Positions 46,785 to 57,873 of a stretch of DNA of 64,000 nucleotides are shown piece after piece. Source of the stretch: Monoplex corrugatus (lineage: Eukaryota > Mollusca > Gastropoda > Littorinimorpha > Ranellidae). The stretch is from the NCBI GenBank assembly GCA_030674185.1, contig JAPXFY010000021.1:68612876-68676875 (forward strand), written 5' to 3'. The position numbers and the translations under genes were made by a program. How positions within the stretch are numbered: the first letter of the stretch is position 1; each line of letters starts with the position of its first letter. Under the pieces are notes generated by a model. That model was not told the DNA's origin and did no database searches. It was given only the letters and a program-made list of their open reading frames with translations.

Positions 46785-47520
46785 ATTTCTAAACAACTAG
46801 TCATCTTTTCTGTTTGCTGTGGAATAGGCACAAATGGGTACGTTTTTTTTTTAACTTGTAATCATTTGAGTATTGTTTGGGGAAAATTGTTTTGAATTTG
46901 TGATTATATTGGGAAAATATTATTCACATGAAACATATAGTGGCATAAGGGTTTATAATTAAACACACAAACTAACAAACAAAACCGAGGACCTACCAAA
47001 GACGGGCAGAAGACACAGAAGAAGAAGACTGGCCATCCTTCTAGCTAATGGTCACTCTTCCAGTGCTGTGGCTTCTTGGTCTCTGCAAAGACAGTGTCAG
47101 GTCTACTACTGATTTTATCCAGTAGTGCCAGATGATCCCAAAACCACGTGGCTTATCTTGCCTCTGTCCTCCTTCTGTCAGATGTCATGTCCGTCAGCTA
47201 GATGTAGGCTGACCGACCTCACTTGATCTCTGACCTTGTTGAGTCACCGGTCAATAGCAGTATGAGCATTGTGGCTAAATTCTTGACAATATGGTTTTGA
47301 AATGGTCATAACATGGAATTATTGTTCCTTTCTCCCTGTATTGTATTTAGTTATTTCTTTATTCATTCGTTTATTTATTTTGCCCCTTTCAGTCAGGCAT
47401 TGGCCTCAAGCCACTCATCTTGGCTCCCCAGCCATGGCCTGCCCCAAAGCCAGGTTCGCCCTGTGGCAGCACAGGAGCTATGAATATAAAGAGGCCAATT
47501 ACACTGGCAAATTTTGTGTG
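46784..47520. other. Unassigned sequence
   Basis: No supported gene, RNA or repeat. Confidence 0.4.
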
Positions 47521-47776
47521 GGCCTCAGTAGCTCATTTGGTTGAGCGTTGGATTCACATGCTAATGATTGTGGGTTCGAATCCCGGGATGCGCTACATCA
47601 AAACTGGCCTTCTCACTGTCCCATCTTAACATCATTGCTGTTCTGGTGGTGTCAGTTAGGATTAGATTTAGATAAGTCCCCCTTCCCCCACTTCCCTGGG
47701 ATGGTTATCCCCATCGGCCATATCACCTGAGGTGCGTGTCAACGTAAAAACTGAACGAAATCAATCAATCAATCAA
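47521..47776 (+). repeat. tRNA-derived SINE
   Basis: tRNA-like head with A-box TAGCTCATTTGG (47529-47540) and perfect B-box GGTTCGAATCC (47573-47583). A body follows (…GGTTATCCCCATCGG…) and then a tail 'AACGTAAAAACTGAACG' + (AATC)n at 47759-47776. Internal pol III promoter, no protein. Not a functional tRNA gene: the head lacks a convincing acceptor pairing and is followed by the SINE body. Confidence 0.82.
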
Positions 47777-48107
47777 AGCAAATGTTGTTGGTCTGAGCGC
47801 GCACTGAGCGCGAGCTACTCTGTTCACACTACACAGGAGAATGGCTCCCAGGTGATTGAGCTTGAACCTGGTCAGAAGTAGAACAGAGCGTGCGCTGGCG
47901 TTCTATGGTACATTGCAGACATCTCTGGAATCTTCCCTGTTTCCTTCCCTCCCGTTTAAATCTCCTGGCAGCGACACATTTGATCTGATCTGAAGCACAC
48001 AGTTATGGCTGCTGATGAAAACAAACCTTACTCGAGAATGTGTGAGGACAGAGGAGACAAGGTTATTAAGTGAAATGTGGTTTGAAGATCACATCCACGA
48101 ACAACTA
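47777..48107. other. Unassigned sequence
   Basis: Short GAGCGCGCACTGAGCGCGAG motif near 47796. Nothing else is recognised. Confidence 0.35.
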
Positions 48108-48762
48108 TACGGCAGGAGAGGGAGAAGAGTGTCAGGATGGTCCAGACGTTCGCCTGCCAGTAACTAAACTCGAGGTTCCATGGTTCACTCCCAGTAGAGG
48201 CCTGGACTTTCTCTTGTTTGACTGGAAAATCGAACTGTACGTCCAGTCCTTCGGAAGGGAACAAAAAAAAAAGAATCAGACCCGTGTGCCTTCTGGCTGT
48301 GCACCCCAAAGATCCCACGGCAGTTGAAAATCGTAAAGAGTAGGGCATTGCCCAGCTGTCTTGGTATAAAACATTGGAGACATAGGTTGATATCTGAGAT
48401 CCGACCTCTTGAATACCAATCAGCCTTGTTGCCTTTCTGAAGTCTTGGTGAAAAAAATGTGAATACGAATATGCATTTGAAGTGAGGAAGAGGGGATGGG
48501 CGTCAACTCGTGGTGCTGGCCCCAGGAAAAGTTGAGGTTTCTGTCACCTCGCTTCACTACGATCTCAGGGTTATGGAATCATCTTTGGTAGGACTTAAGG
48601 ACCTTGCCAGCTATTGGTTTTATGTGCAGGCTTAAGGCTTGTGCCGTGGTCATTCTGGATTTCCTCCATCACATGGCACCTGTGACGTCAGTTGCATATT
48701 GAATTCATTCCGAGCATAGAGACGTCACCTTGAAAAATTGAAACTGAAACTGAAATTGAACA
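48108..48762 (+). repeat. SINE-like composite with AAACTG tail
   Basis: Head with CAGGATGGTCCAGACGTTCG (A-box-like) and GGTTCACTCCC (48182-48192, B-box-like), followed by 'GTGCACCCCAAAGATCCCAC'. The right end is 'TTGAAAAATTGAAACTGAAA' + CTG repeats (48731-48762), a tail form common in molluscan SINEs. It may be two adjacent elements. Boundaries uncertain. Confidence 0.5.
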
Positions 48763-49559
48763 GGAGGAAAAGAAATATTTTTGATTTTTCCACAAAATGC
48801 AAACAGTTTATTTAAGAACCAGTACACTGACCCCAACAATCTCCATTGGAGGGAGAAAGTGATAAAACTTCGGACAGCATTTCACAAAGACAGAAGAACG
48901 AAACAAAGAAAGAATGAATATTGCCACAAATCAGTTTCGCCTTTTGGCACTTGCCAAAATCAGAGATCTTGATCTCTGAACAAACCAGGAATATAGCAGA
49001 CATGCGTGTAATATCTTCCGCGCTGCCATGATGCGTTCAAAGATTCTTAATAGCCATGTTTTGGGTCATATGGGATTTGTTGACAGTGTGAATGGCTTGA
49101 GGCGCTCTAACAGTGGTTCACGCTCAGTACGTGATTAGTGCGTGCTCAATACGTGCTCAGTAGACGTGCTCAGTGATTGCAGCAGTGTGAACAGCCTCAA
49201 AGTTGCCGTGGAATCACCCACGAAAGGAGCCTCTGCACTGCTACTGTCTCTTTGATGAGCTGAGTAGTTTGTGTACTGATACAGCAAAGCTAAGGACACC
49301 ACTTATTATATTCCTCTGCCTAGTGACAGTGAGTACCTAGTGTTGGAAGCCAGAGTGAGTGAGCACCCCCACCCTTCACATCCACATCCCCTAGTGTGAA
49401 GATGTCACACCTCTCCAGCAACACACCCCACGAACCACAGACACTGAAAGTTTCAGTCTGTTTCTCAAGATGGAGTCTCTGCGCTCGGAACAAATTCCAT
49501 GTGCACTGACGTCACTGACGCCATGTGATGGAAAAGATCCAGAATGAGCAAGTAGCCAT
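48763..49559. other. Unassigned sequence
   Basis: Shares short phrases with ordinary repeats. No gene or RNA is supported. Confidence 0.35.
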
Positions 49560-49630
49560 TAGCCCAGGTGTTACAGTGCCATGTTCATAACTCAGGGGGT
49601 GTGGGTTCAACCCTCAGCTGGACCACGTTT
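49560..49630 (+). repeat. Possible tRNA-like SINE head
   Basis: GTGGGTTCAACCCTC (49608-49622) is close to a B-box. The A-box region is poor and there is no clear body. Confidence 0.3.
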
Positions 49631-49714
49631 TTTGTTTATTTTTCTCACGCAGGCTGGTTGGTTCTTTTGATAAATGCCAAGGACTCAACACGCACTTGAA
49701 GCGTTAACAGACAG

Positions 49715-49790
49715 ATTCGTATGGAGGATCATGATCGCCAACGCCATGCAGCAGGACACATGGTGATGATGATGATGATGATGATGATGG
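49715..49790 (+). mobile_element. RTE family 1, copy d: orphan 3' tail
   Basis: GATCGCCAACGCCATGCAGC + AGGACACATGG, then an expanded (TGA)n of about nine units. This matches the last bases and tail of the RTE copies at 8400, 33490 and 56408. Confidence 0.75.
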
Positions 49791-49930
49791 CTTTTATGTG
49801 TAAATTTGTAGTTTCATAATCTGTTCTTACTGTGATAGGGCTGGTGGGAGGCGTGAGAGTTGTGCTGAGAGAGAGAGGGGGGTGGGGGGAGAACATTGTG
49901 TCATTATTGACTATGATGGCGGGGGATGGA

Positions 49931-49932
<2 letters not shown>

Positions 49933-49984
<52 letters not shown>

Positions 49985-50068
49985 ATGTGTGTGTGTGTGT
50001 GTGTGTTTGCATGTGTGTGTGAGTGTGTGTGTGTGTGTGTGTGTGTCAGTGTGTGTGTGTGTGTGTGA

Positions 50069-50123
<55 letters not shown>
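49933..50123 (+). repeat. (GT)n microsatellite, 3' of receptor copy C
   Basis: GT tract with GCATGT, GAGT and CAGT interruptions. Ends within 10 bases of the receptor's likely poly(A) signal. Confidence 0.95.
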
Positions 50124-50126
<3 letters not shown>

Positions 50127-50130
50127 GGAT

Positions 50131-50136
50131 TTTATT
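50131..50136 (-). promoter_or_regulatory. Candidate poly(A) signal for receptor copy C
   Basis: AATAAA on the minus strand, about 115 bases after the receptor stop codon. The first such hexamer downstream of the stop. Confidence 0.6.
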
Positions 50137-50252
50137 TTCAATTACACACGTTCTTCACTTTAATTCATCTTAGTTAATTGTATTTTTTCTTTTATACTTA
50201 GCACACACTGAATACTGAATTTCTGTGCCAGTCTTGAGTCTGAATCTTGAGT

Positions 50253-53107
50253 CTATTTACTGCCAAGCAAATCAGACTGAGATTCCAGCCACTTTAACAG
50301 ATCTGCCTCTTGGGATTTTCTTCGTTTTTCTGCCAGTGTATTAAAGGTATACACAAAGGGATTCAGAGCAGAGTTTAAGGGCAGTACGAAGATAGCCAAG
50401 GCAACATTTACCTCACCAGGTATGGGCGTACCGGCCAATGCCAGAAATCCACACAGTCCAATGGGAAACCAGCACATGAAGTCTGTTACAGCCACAGTGA
50501 TCAACCTCCGTGCTATGGTCATGTCTCGTGATGTTTTGGTCGTGTTAGCTGTCAGTGTATTCTTCTGTATTGACCAGTAGATAAAAGCTTGGCCAGCTGA
50601 AATCAGCACAAACAGAATGAAATTAAAGACGATCAAAACGCCAAAGGAATAAACTCGCCCTTTAAACAATTTACGAGTGACTGGGAGTGGAATACAAATA
50701 CCTGTCTGACTGTAGAATTCCCAGTGTGATGTCACTGGAAGCAAAGGCAACAAGGCAACAAGCCAGCCAATCAACCAAGTCAGCAGACAAGCCACTGCTG
50801 CTGATGTTCTCTCAAATCGTAAGGTGCTGAATGGAAAGCGAAGGACAATAAAACGATCCAGTGTGATGAGCCAGATGGTCAGAGCTGATACTTCACTGGA
50901 CAGCAGAGACAGAAAACCAGCCACTTTACAGGCCACACTACTTGTCCATGTGTCATCAAAATAAATATAATTATTACGGAACTGTTCATCAGCCACACCA
51001 ATAATAGAAATGTAGATACCCATCAGAAAGTCAGCCATGGTCAGATTGGTGACAAACACACCGAAGCCACTTGAAGAAGTTTTCTTTTGTGCACACAAAC
51101 GTGCAACAAAACAGAAGATGTTACCAGTCACTGACAGACAGCTGATCAACCAGAGAAACATTCGGTACATTGCTGATTGAAGTAAGTCTTCACAGGATGA
51201 AATTTCGTTTTGTGGGGCGTGGCAGTGTCTGTCATCAAAGTTACGTGGTAGTATTTTATTGCAGCACAATTTATAATTCAGTGTTGATATGATGTGAAGC
51301 CGGGAAAGATCTTTCAAGACGTTGGGCGGAAATATTTTCACGGGACTACCTTCCATGTACAGTTCAGCTAACTGTGGTGTAAACTTGAAACCACCAGGAC
51401 TGATAGTATGTATGGTGGTAAAAGTTAAATTCAGTTTCTGTACACATGAAAACATAGACAGTGCTTCAGCATTGAACACTGTCAGTGTGGTGTGTGACAC
51501 ATCGATCATTTCAAGCTTGATCTGCTGAACATCAGAAGAGGGATCAGAGTAGAGTGAGGTGAGAGGATTGTTGGACAGGGACAGTGTCTGTAGATTGTCT
51601 AAACCAACAAAATAAGTCATGTTGACTTCTTGTAGTTTGTTGCCAGTGAGATCAAGAAACTGTAGATTGGGTAACTTCATGTTGGACAGAACAGTCAAAG
51701 AACAGTGGGCAAGAATCAGACGAATAAGATAGATATGATTACTCACATCAGACAGACTCATTCCCGTACCTGTGACATCCAGGTATCGGAGCTGTGGGAA
51801 AAAGTGAGCAGAGAAAGTCTGATGACACAGAAATGTGTGACCTTGACACAGACATCCCACAGGACAGGTCACATTACACGACAATTCATCATCATAGAGT
51901 GGGCAGTGAGGCCAGCCATCACACAGGTGGTCACTATGCACACAGATTGTGGATGTTCTGCATCGGAACAAACCTGGACACTTCATAACTTCACATCCCT
52001 CTTCGTCCTCACGGCCTATACAGTCATACATTCCATTACATCGAGTGTAGACAGGCAGGCAGTTGTTAAACATATCAGGACAACGGTAGTGGGTGTCAGG
52101 ACAGGATTGGCCCTTGTTCATACGGCATCCCTTAAAATAACTGAAATGAATAGAAAAATTGATAATAACAGGGGGGATGTCAGTTAACAAATAAAGAAGT
52201 TGTCTTATTTCCAAACAATGTGTTTCATCTGATTCGTCCAGACAATGGAGCACGCCGTCACAGACAACATCATAGGACACACACTGACCGTTAGTGCAAG
52301 TAAACATGCGAACACATGGAGAATGTTTACAGAAAGACTCATCACTCTTGTCATGACAGTCAGGTATGAAGTTACATACCAGGGTGTATGACAGTGTGGT
52401 GACATCATCATTACAGATAAATAGAGGGACGGAATAGACATAAATGTCTGTTGAATCAAACTCACTATGTGTGCGTGACAAATGATCAGAAAACGTACAA
52501 GAACATACATGACCTTGAGCACACACGTCATATTGGTGTGAACCACACCGCAGGAATGTGTGTGTCACCTGACGATCAGGACAAATCGTCAGAGACTGTT
52601 GCTTCATGGGGAAGGAACGTTGCGTTCTATTCAGTGATATCACTTTGGATGGATGCAGGGGCTCTGTACTCTCAGTTTTCATGAATTCACAGACTGTGTA
52701 CATTTGATATCCTTCACATCCACCAAGCATCTCATAATAAGAACATGTATTACTGAAGCATCTTTTTCTCATCACTCTTGTCATTCGCCTTGTAGTCCAA
52801 CTGTCACCTAAATAGAGATGAGTTCTGTCTTCACGAATGGGACTGTTTCTGTACATACTAGGTACAGACGTATCACCAATGGACAAACCAGTCCAAACAG
52901 ATGTTCTAGAAATCGTACACAGTTCACGTAAACCAGGAAATACATGGGACCACTGGAGCTCACAGGTAGGCCCTCCCAGTATACCACCCATAGACTCACA
53001 GTACTCTTTAGCTTCCTTATAGTCACGTTTTTTACTACCGTCAAATGTGTAGCAACGGTTACATAATTCAACCATACCTTGGCAGTCAACACTTTTCTTA
53101 ATGTCAA
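50253..53107 (-). CDS. GRL101-like receptor copy C: CTLD + LDL-A + LRR + 7TM, main exon
   Basis: The only intact receptor exon here: about 951 codons from the acceptor to the stop. In order (numbered from an upstream Met opposite 53300 that is probably intronic): C-type lectin domain ~73-206; LDL-A-like modules ~296-324, 329-362 (CLDESDETHC), 400-436 and 441-475; LRR N-cap ~475-492; leucine-rich repeats ~503-670; 7TM ~708-990. The 7TM has NLTMADF (TM2), a Cys at TM3 (791) and in ECL2 (869), LDRF (DRY-like, TM3), CWFP (TM6) and NPFVY (TM7). It is a plasma-membrane G-protein-coupled receptor. LRR/LDL-A architecture relates it to GRL101 and relaxin-type receptors (LGR type C); ligand unknown. 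Upstream exons (signal peptide and any further N-terminal domains) are not seen and may lie beyond 64000. Confidence 0.9.
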
Positions 53108-53118
53108 CTGAAAAGAAA
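53108..53118 (-). promoter_or_regulatory. 3' splice acceptor of receptor copy C
   Basis: Minus strand reads TTTCTTTTCAG directly before the lectin-domain exon. The same acceptor is conserved in copy A (1304-1314). The exon begins in phase 1. Confidence 0.75.
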
Positions 53119-53549
53119 CAAGAGTTTAAATAAACACATTTTCGATGCTCTTCATACGCAGCAGTTACTGTTGTAGTATTGCATACATAGACCTCGGAGG
53201 AGGTCTGGCCCCCAGACGTGAGGCATGCAGGCCCACCGGCGTGTGGACACGCCCTGGTGCCCACTAACCAGATCCCCAAGCTATGGGTAAATAGCTCCAC
53301 TGCCTTGTGGACATCTCAGGAGAGAGTAAGGCCAAGGGAGTTAACCCTAAAAAAAACTGATGGAAGGCAAGGGGAAACCACCATCATAGTTTTTCCCCAG
53401 GAAAACCATGGACAGGAGAAAGAGAAAGAAGAAAGTTAACGACGTCAATAGGTGCTCCTGCGGAGCACCTTCGTCCAGTAGGGACTGTCATGCGGTGCAG
53501 GTGACACCAGACCGTCAGCCAGCTACTAAGACCAAAATTAAATTCAAAC

Positions 53550-54555
53550 TAGGAACATGGAATATAAGAACAATGCTGCAGAAAGGTAAATTAGACAACA
53601 TCAAAATGGAGATGGAAAGGCTTAACATTAGTATTTTAGGACTGGGGAAGTGAGATGGAAGGGGGCAGGCATGATAACATCAGGGGAATATACAGTGATA
53701 TACTCTGGTGGTAATTCACATGAAAGAGGAGTAGGCATCATAATGGACAAAGACAAATCAAAAGCAGTTAAGGGATACTGGGCAGTGTCCGACAGAGTTT
53801 TACTGGTCAAATTCGGAGGCAAACCTTTTGATATCAACATCATACAGGTGTATGCACCAACATCCGCAAGTACTCAGGAAGACATCGACAACTTCTACGA
53901 AGTTTTAGAGATAGCCAAGGTCCAATGTAAATCACAAGAAGTTACAGTCATAATGGAAGATTGTAATGCTAAAGTGCGACAGGATAGGGTGGAGGATATA
54001 GTTGGACCTCATGGCCTTGGTACACAAAATGAAAGAGGGGGGAAGCTTGTAGAATGGGCACAGATGAATGAGTTCATAGTAAGAAACACCTGGTTTGAGC
54101 AGGTTTGAGCAGCCTAACAGAGAAGAAAATAGACTTGGATGAGTCCAGGAGATAATACCAAAAATCAAATTGACTACACCCTAATCAACGAAAGATTTAG
54201 AAATTCTTTACTGTCAGCAAAAACACTACCAGGCGCAGACTGCAACAGTGACCACAATCCGGTAGTGGGAAGATTTAGGCTGAAATTGAGGAAAAGGAAA
54301 CAGACCAAAAGCAACATCAACCTAAACCTTGGACTCTTGAAGTCAGATGAAATGATACGTCAAAAATTTAATGCACATGTTCAAAACAAATTCAGTGCTC
54401 TGGAAGACGTTGGTGACAGTGAGGAACAATGGACAAAGTTGAGAAGTTCTATAAATGAAGCTTGTGAAGAAATCCCTAAGGCAAATAGAAAAGCAAAAAA
54501 GAGTTGGATGACTAATGAAATTTTGGGCCTGATGGAGGAAGGGAGGAAGGCATAG
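53550..54555 (+). pseudogene. AP endonuclease and linker of RTE copy e
   Basis: Motifs in order across frame breaks: FKLGTWNIRTMLQKGKLDN (start), NIIQVYAPTSAS, VIMEDCNAKVRQDRVED, HGLGTQNERGGKLVEWAQ, IDYTLINERFRNSL and DCNSDHNPVV (catalytic SDH). Stops/frame changes near 53650 and 54110-54140. There is a 12-base duplication (GAGCAGGTTTGAGCAG) at 54096-54112 compared with copy c. Nicks target DNA in intact elements. Confidence 0.85.
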
Positions 54556-54666
54556 AGAAACGAGGAGATATACAGGAAGATAAACAAAGAAATCAGGTAT
54601 AGGTGCGATGAAGCTAAGGAAGCTTGGCTGAACACAAAATGCAAAGAGATAGAAGAACGACACAAA

Positions 54667-56412
54667 ATGGATCCTCAGGGTATGTACAGACGAATTGAAG
54701 AAATTGTCCACAGGAAAAATACATGCACATCAACTGGTTGCTTAAAATCGAAAGATGGCACGCTTATCATGGAAAAAGACAAAATATTAGACAGATGGGG
54801 AGAGTACATTAAAGACCTTTTTGAGGATGACAGAAACGAAGAACACATTATAAAAAAGAACTTTGAAGGACCACCCATAATGAAAGATGAAGTTAGAGCA
54901 GCACTGAAAAAGATGAAACCAGGAAAAGCCCCAGGACCAGACAACATTACTACAGAGATGATTGAAGCCCTGGAGGAATTTGGCATAGACAAAATAACAG
55001 TTCTCCTAAATGAAATTTATGACACTGGAAAAATCCCCAAAGATATGTCAAAATCAATTTTCATTGCACTTCAAAAGAGAACAGGGCTATGGAATGCGAA
55101 CTCCATCGCACAATCAGTCAAAGAGGACAGGGGCTATAGAATGCGAAGTCCATCGTACAATCAGTTTGATGAGTCATGTAACAAAAATCCTGTTAAGAAT
55201 AATCATGATGAGGACAAGGAATAGAATCAAAAGAGAAATAGCAGAAGAGCAGTGTGGATTTGTGGAGGGGAAAGGAACTATTAATGCCATATACATCCTA
55301 AGAACTATCATAGAGAGGTCAATTGAGATGAATAAGGATTTGTATTTTTGCTTTGTTGACTATTCCAAGGCTTTCAATCGGGTACGACATGATGAATTGA
55401 TCAACCAACTGGAGAGACTCAATTTTGATGGAAAAGATCTACAAATAATCAGGAATATGTACTGGGAACAAACAGCTGCAATGAAAATAGAAAACAATAT
55501 AAGCTCTTTTCAAAACATCAAAAGAGGAGTCAGACAGGGTTGTGTTTTGTCACCAGATCTGTTTTCACTATATAGCGAAAACATCATGAGAAACCTAGAA
55601 GAAGACCATGGATTAAAGGTTGGAGGGAAAATGATAAACAACATTCGGTACGCAGATGACACCGTGCTAATTGCAGAAAATGAAAGGGACCTACAAAACA
55701 CTGTGAATATACTAGAAACAGAAAGCAAAGGGGTTGGAACTAAACAGCAGGAAGACTGAAGTCATGGTGATTAGTAAAAAACATGAAATCCCCTCCTGCA
55801 AAATAACAGCAAATGGCACAACCTTGACACAGGTTAATATGTTCAAATACCTGAGAACGGTCATTTCATCAGACGGCAGATGCACATTGAAATAGCTGGC
55901 AGAATCGGCCAAGCCAAAACAGCATTCAAGAAGATGATAAGCATTCTTACCAACAAATGCCTATCAATTAACATCAGAAAGACAGTCTTTGAATGTTATA
56001 TAGAACCAATACTGTTGTACGGATGCGAAGCGTGGACAGTCAGCAAGCAAAGCCAGAGCAGATCGAGGCAGCCAAGATGTGGTTTCTAAGAAGAATGTTG
56101 AGAGTTCCATGGACAGCAAAGAAAATAAACGAGACAGTCTTGATGGAATAAGACACAAGTAGATCACTCATAAGGAAGATTAGGAAAAGACAAGCAACAT
56201 TTATAGGCCATTTTATGAGGAAGGGGGATTTGGAGCACCTGGTCACAACGGGAAACTGGAGGGAAAGAGCACCAGGGAGACCCAAGGAGAGAATGCTGGA
56301 CGGACTTGCAGAGTGTCTGGGGATGAAGAGGGTGGGGGAGATGCTGGGGGCAACGAGAGATAGAGATGGTTGGAAGTCCATGGTCGCCAACGCCATGCGG
56401 CAGGGCACCTGA
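54667..56412 (+). pseudogene. Reverse transcriptase and C-terminal domain of RTE copy e
   Basis: KMKPGKAPGPDNITTEMIEA (pre-finger), ISLMSHVTKILLRI, FCFVDYSKAFNRV (palm A Asp), GVRQGCVLSPDLFSLY (B), RYADDTVLI (C), YIEPILLYGCEAWTVSKQSQ, MRKGDLEHLVTTGNW and terminal MRQGT at 56408. Frame changes near 55160, 55750, 55870, 56060 and 56150. A local ~50-base duplication (AACAGGGCTATGGAATGCGA … repeated as GACAGGGGCTATAGAATGCG …) at about 55070-55165 is not in copy a. Confidence 0.88.
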
Positions 56413-56496
56413 TAATGATGATGATGAGACTTTCAAAGTTATTACGAAAATGTAGCCCAAAAAGACGAGTTGTATACTATCATGAAATTTGAGTCA

Positions 56497-57792
56497 GCCA
56501 GTGTGGGGATAGGCCGCATTTGATTTATCTGTTTAGTACATTTAGTACTGTGTGCTGAATGTAGATTCAGCTAGGGGCAGGGTTCTGCCAAGGAACGGGT
56601 TCGTTTAACAGGTGTGGTTGTGAGTGAACCAGCCTGGGCAAGTGCTGCTGAAGGAACTATATTTTTCTTTTGGTGGTGTTGGATGTAATTGTGTCGTGGA
56701 CAATTATTCCCTGGAGTAAGGGGTCTGTGTTAATCCACAGGAGAGATTGGTAAGGAAATTTAAATCTTTTTTTGTTGTTGTTATTATTGATGTTGGTGTG
56801 TGGATGTTTTGGTTGAGTGTTATAAATATCAAGGTTTTAATTTTTTTCCCTTATAGGTGTGGTGTAGGCTGAGTTGAGCTTGGGTGGTTAATGCACACAT
56901 AGAGGGAATACTTTTGTTTATGTAAGCTTGTTATAAGAGTTAATAAATTATTTTGTGTTGTTAAATATTGATTGTTTAGTGTAATGTTGTTGATGGGGGG
57001 AACTGGGAGTTCCCTTTCCAACGATTTTGTCTGAGCCATCAACTGGTGATTCAGACAAGGTATGGGGGAGTGTTGAGTGACAGGGGAGAGTAACTAGAAT
57101 GCTCTTTCCCCGATCCAGCAATATCCAGCAAGATCCATCAATATCCAGCAATATCCAGCAGTGTCCAGTATACTCCAGTAGCAGACCAGTGGTGTCCAGT
57201 ATTCCCCAGTATCCAGTACCAGTCTTCAATGGACAAGAGCTGAGGTGTATGACAGGAGGGGCGCCAGGGGAGGCAGTGTAACGGCGATCACCGGGGTTTC
57301 CGGGCAGCAACAGAGCTAAGTGAAGCTGACTGACATTATAGGGCCATTACGTCATTGAAGCTGGCAATGATGATTTGTAGGGCCATGTTGAATATGTGTG
57401 TTGTAGGGAAACGGTCCTTTGAATTTAAGTAGACTTTGTGCGTGGAAGAGTGAGTGAAAGGAAAATGTTTGGGTTTGTTTTTTTTTTTTGCCTTAGTTTT
57501 TTTTGTTGTTGATTAGAAATAAATGTTGGGACTTGAACATTTAGACTGGTCTTTTTGTACAGTTTAGTTATAGGGTGGGTTGATGGATCTGTTTTGGTAG
57601 GTTGGTTAATGGTGTATGGGATGAATGGAAGGTGGTTTGGTTGTGTAATGGTAGTATGGTGTTGGTTTTAGTGTGTGTGAATGATTCCAACACTCTATGC
57701 AAAACCTAAATGTGAAGTGCTCATACTAAGTTTGTATAGTATGTCCATCCGCTAGCAATCCCTAGACCGTATGAAGCTGGCGGTTTATAACA
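56497..57792 (+). repeat. 5' LTR, left-truncated
   Basis: Nearly identical to 62491-63788. Ends TATAACA (CA end). Contains a 10-bp tandem motif TCCAGCAATA (about 57115-57175) and AATAAA near 57520. Lacks the first ~350 bases of the 3' LTR, including the TATTTAA-type promoter candidate. Confidence 0.85.
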
Positions 57793-57795
57793 AAT

Positions 57796-57813
57796 TGGGG
57801 GCTCGTCCGGGAT
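57796..57813 (+). promoter_or_regulatory. Primer-binding site, tRNA-Pro type
   Basis: TGGGGGCTCGTCCGGGAT, 18 bases, three bases after the LTR. Same as the well-known tRNA-Pro PBS of gammaretroviruses, complementary to the tRNA-Pro 3' end. Confidence 0.88.
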
Positions 57814-57873
57814 AAGAAGTTTGTATGGGTGAAAGAGTTATTATTGTGTTGTAAAGGTATTTTGTTTATTAGT

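Larger units (their letters stand above)
53193..56426 (+). mobile_element. RTE family 1, copy e: full length, 4-bp TSD
   Basis: About 3.2 kb from CTCGGAGGAGGTCTGGCC to the TGATAATGATGATG tail, flanked by AGAC at 53189-53192 and 56427-56430. Contains a 5' region, AP endonuclease, RT and C-terminal domain. The unfilled site is visible in copy A at about 1388-1393 (CATAGACT). Reference copy for copies a-d in this window. Confidence 0.92.

Noticed and set aside
46410..46895. Poly-Asp protein
   Set aside because: Reads a (GAT)n microsatellite; flanks have no coding character.
47521..47592. tRNA gene
   Set aside because: Good A and B boxes but continues into a SINE body and tail, with no convincing cloverleaf ends.
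53108..53300. N-terminal 64 residues of the receptor ORF as a signal peptide
   Set aside because: Includes LINE 5' sequence and lies upstream of a conserved splice acceptor.
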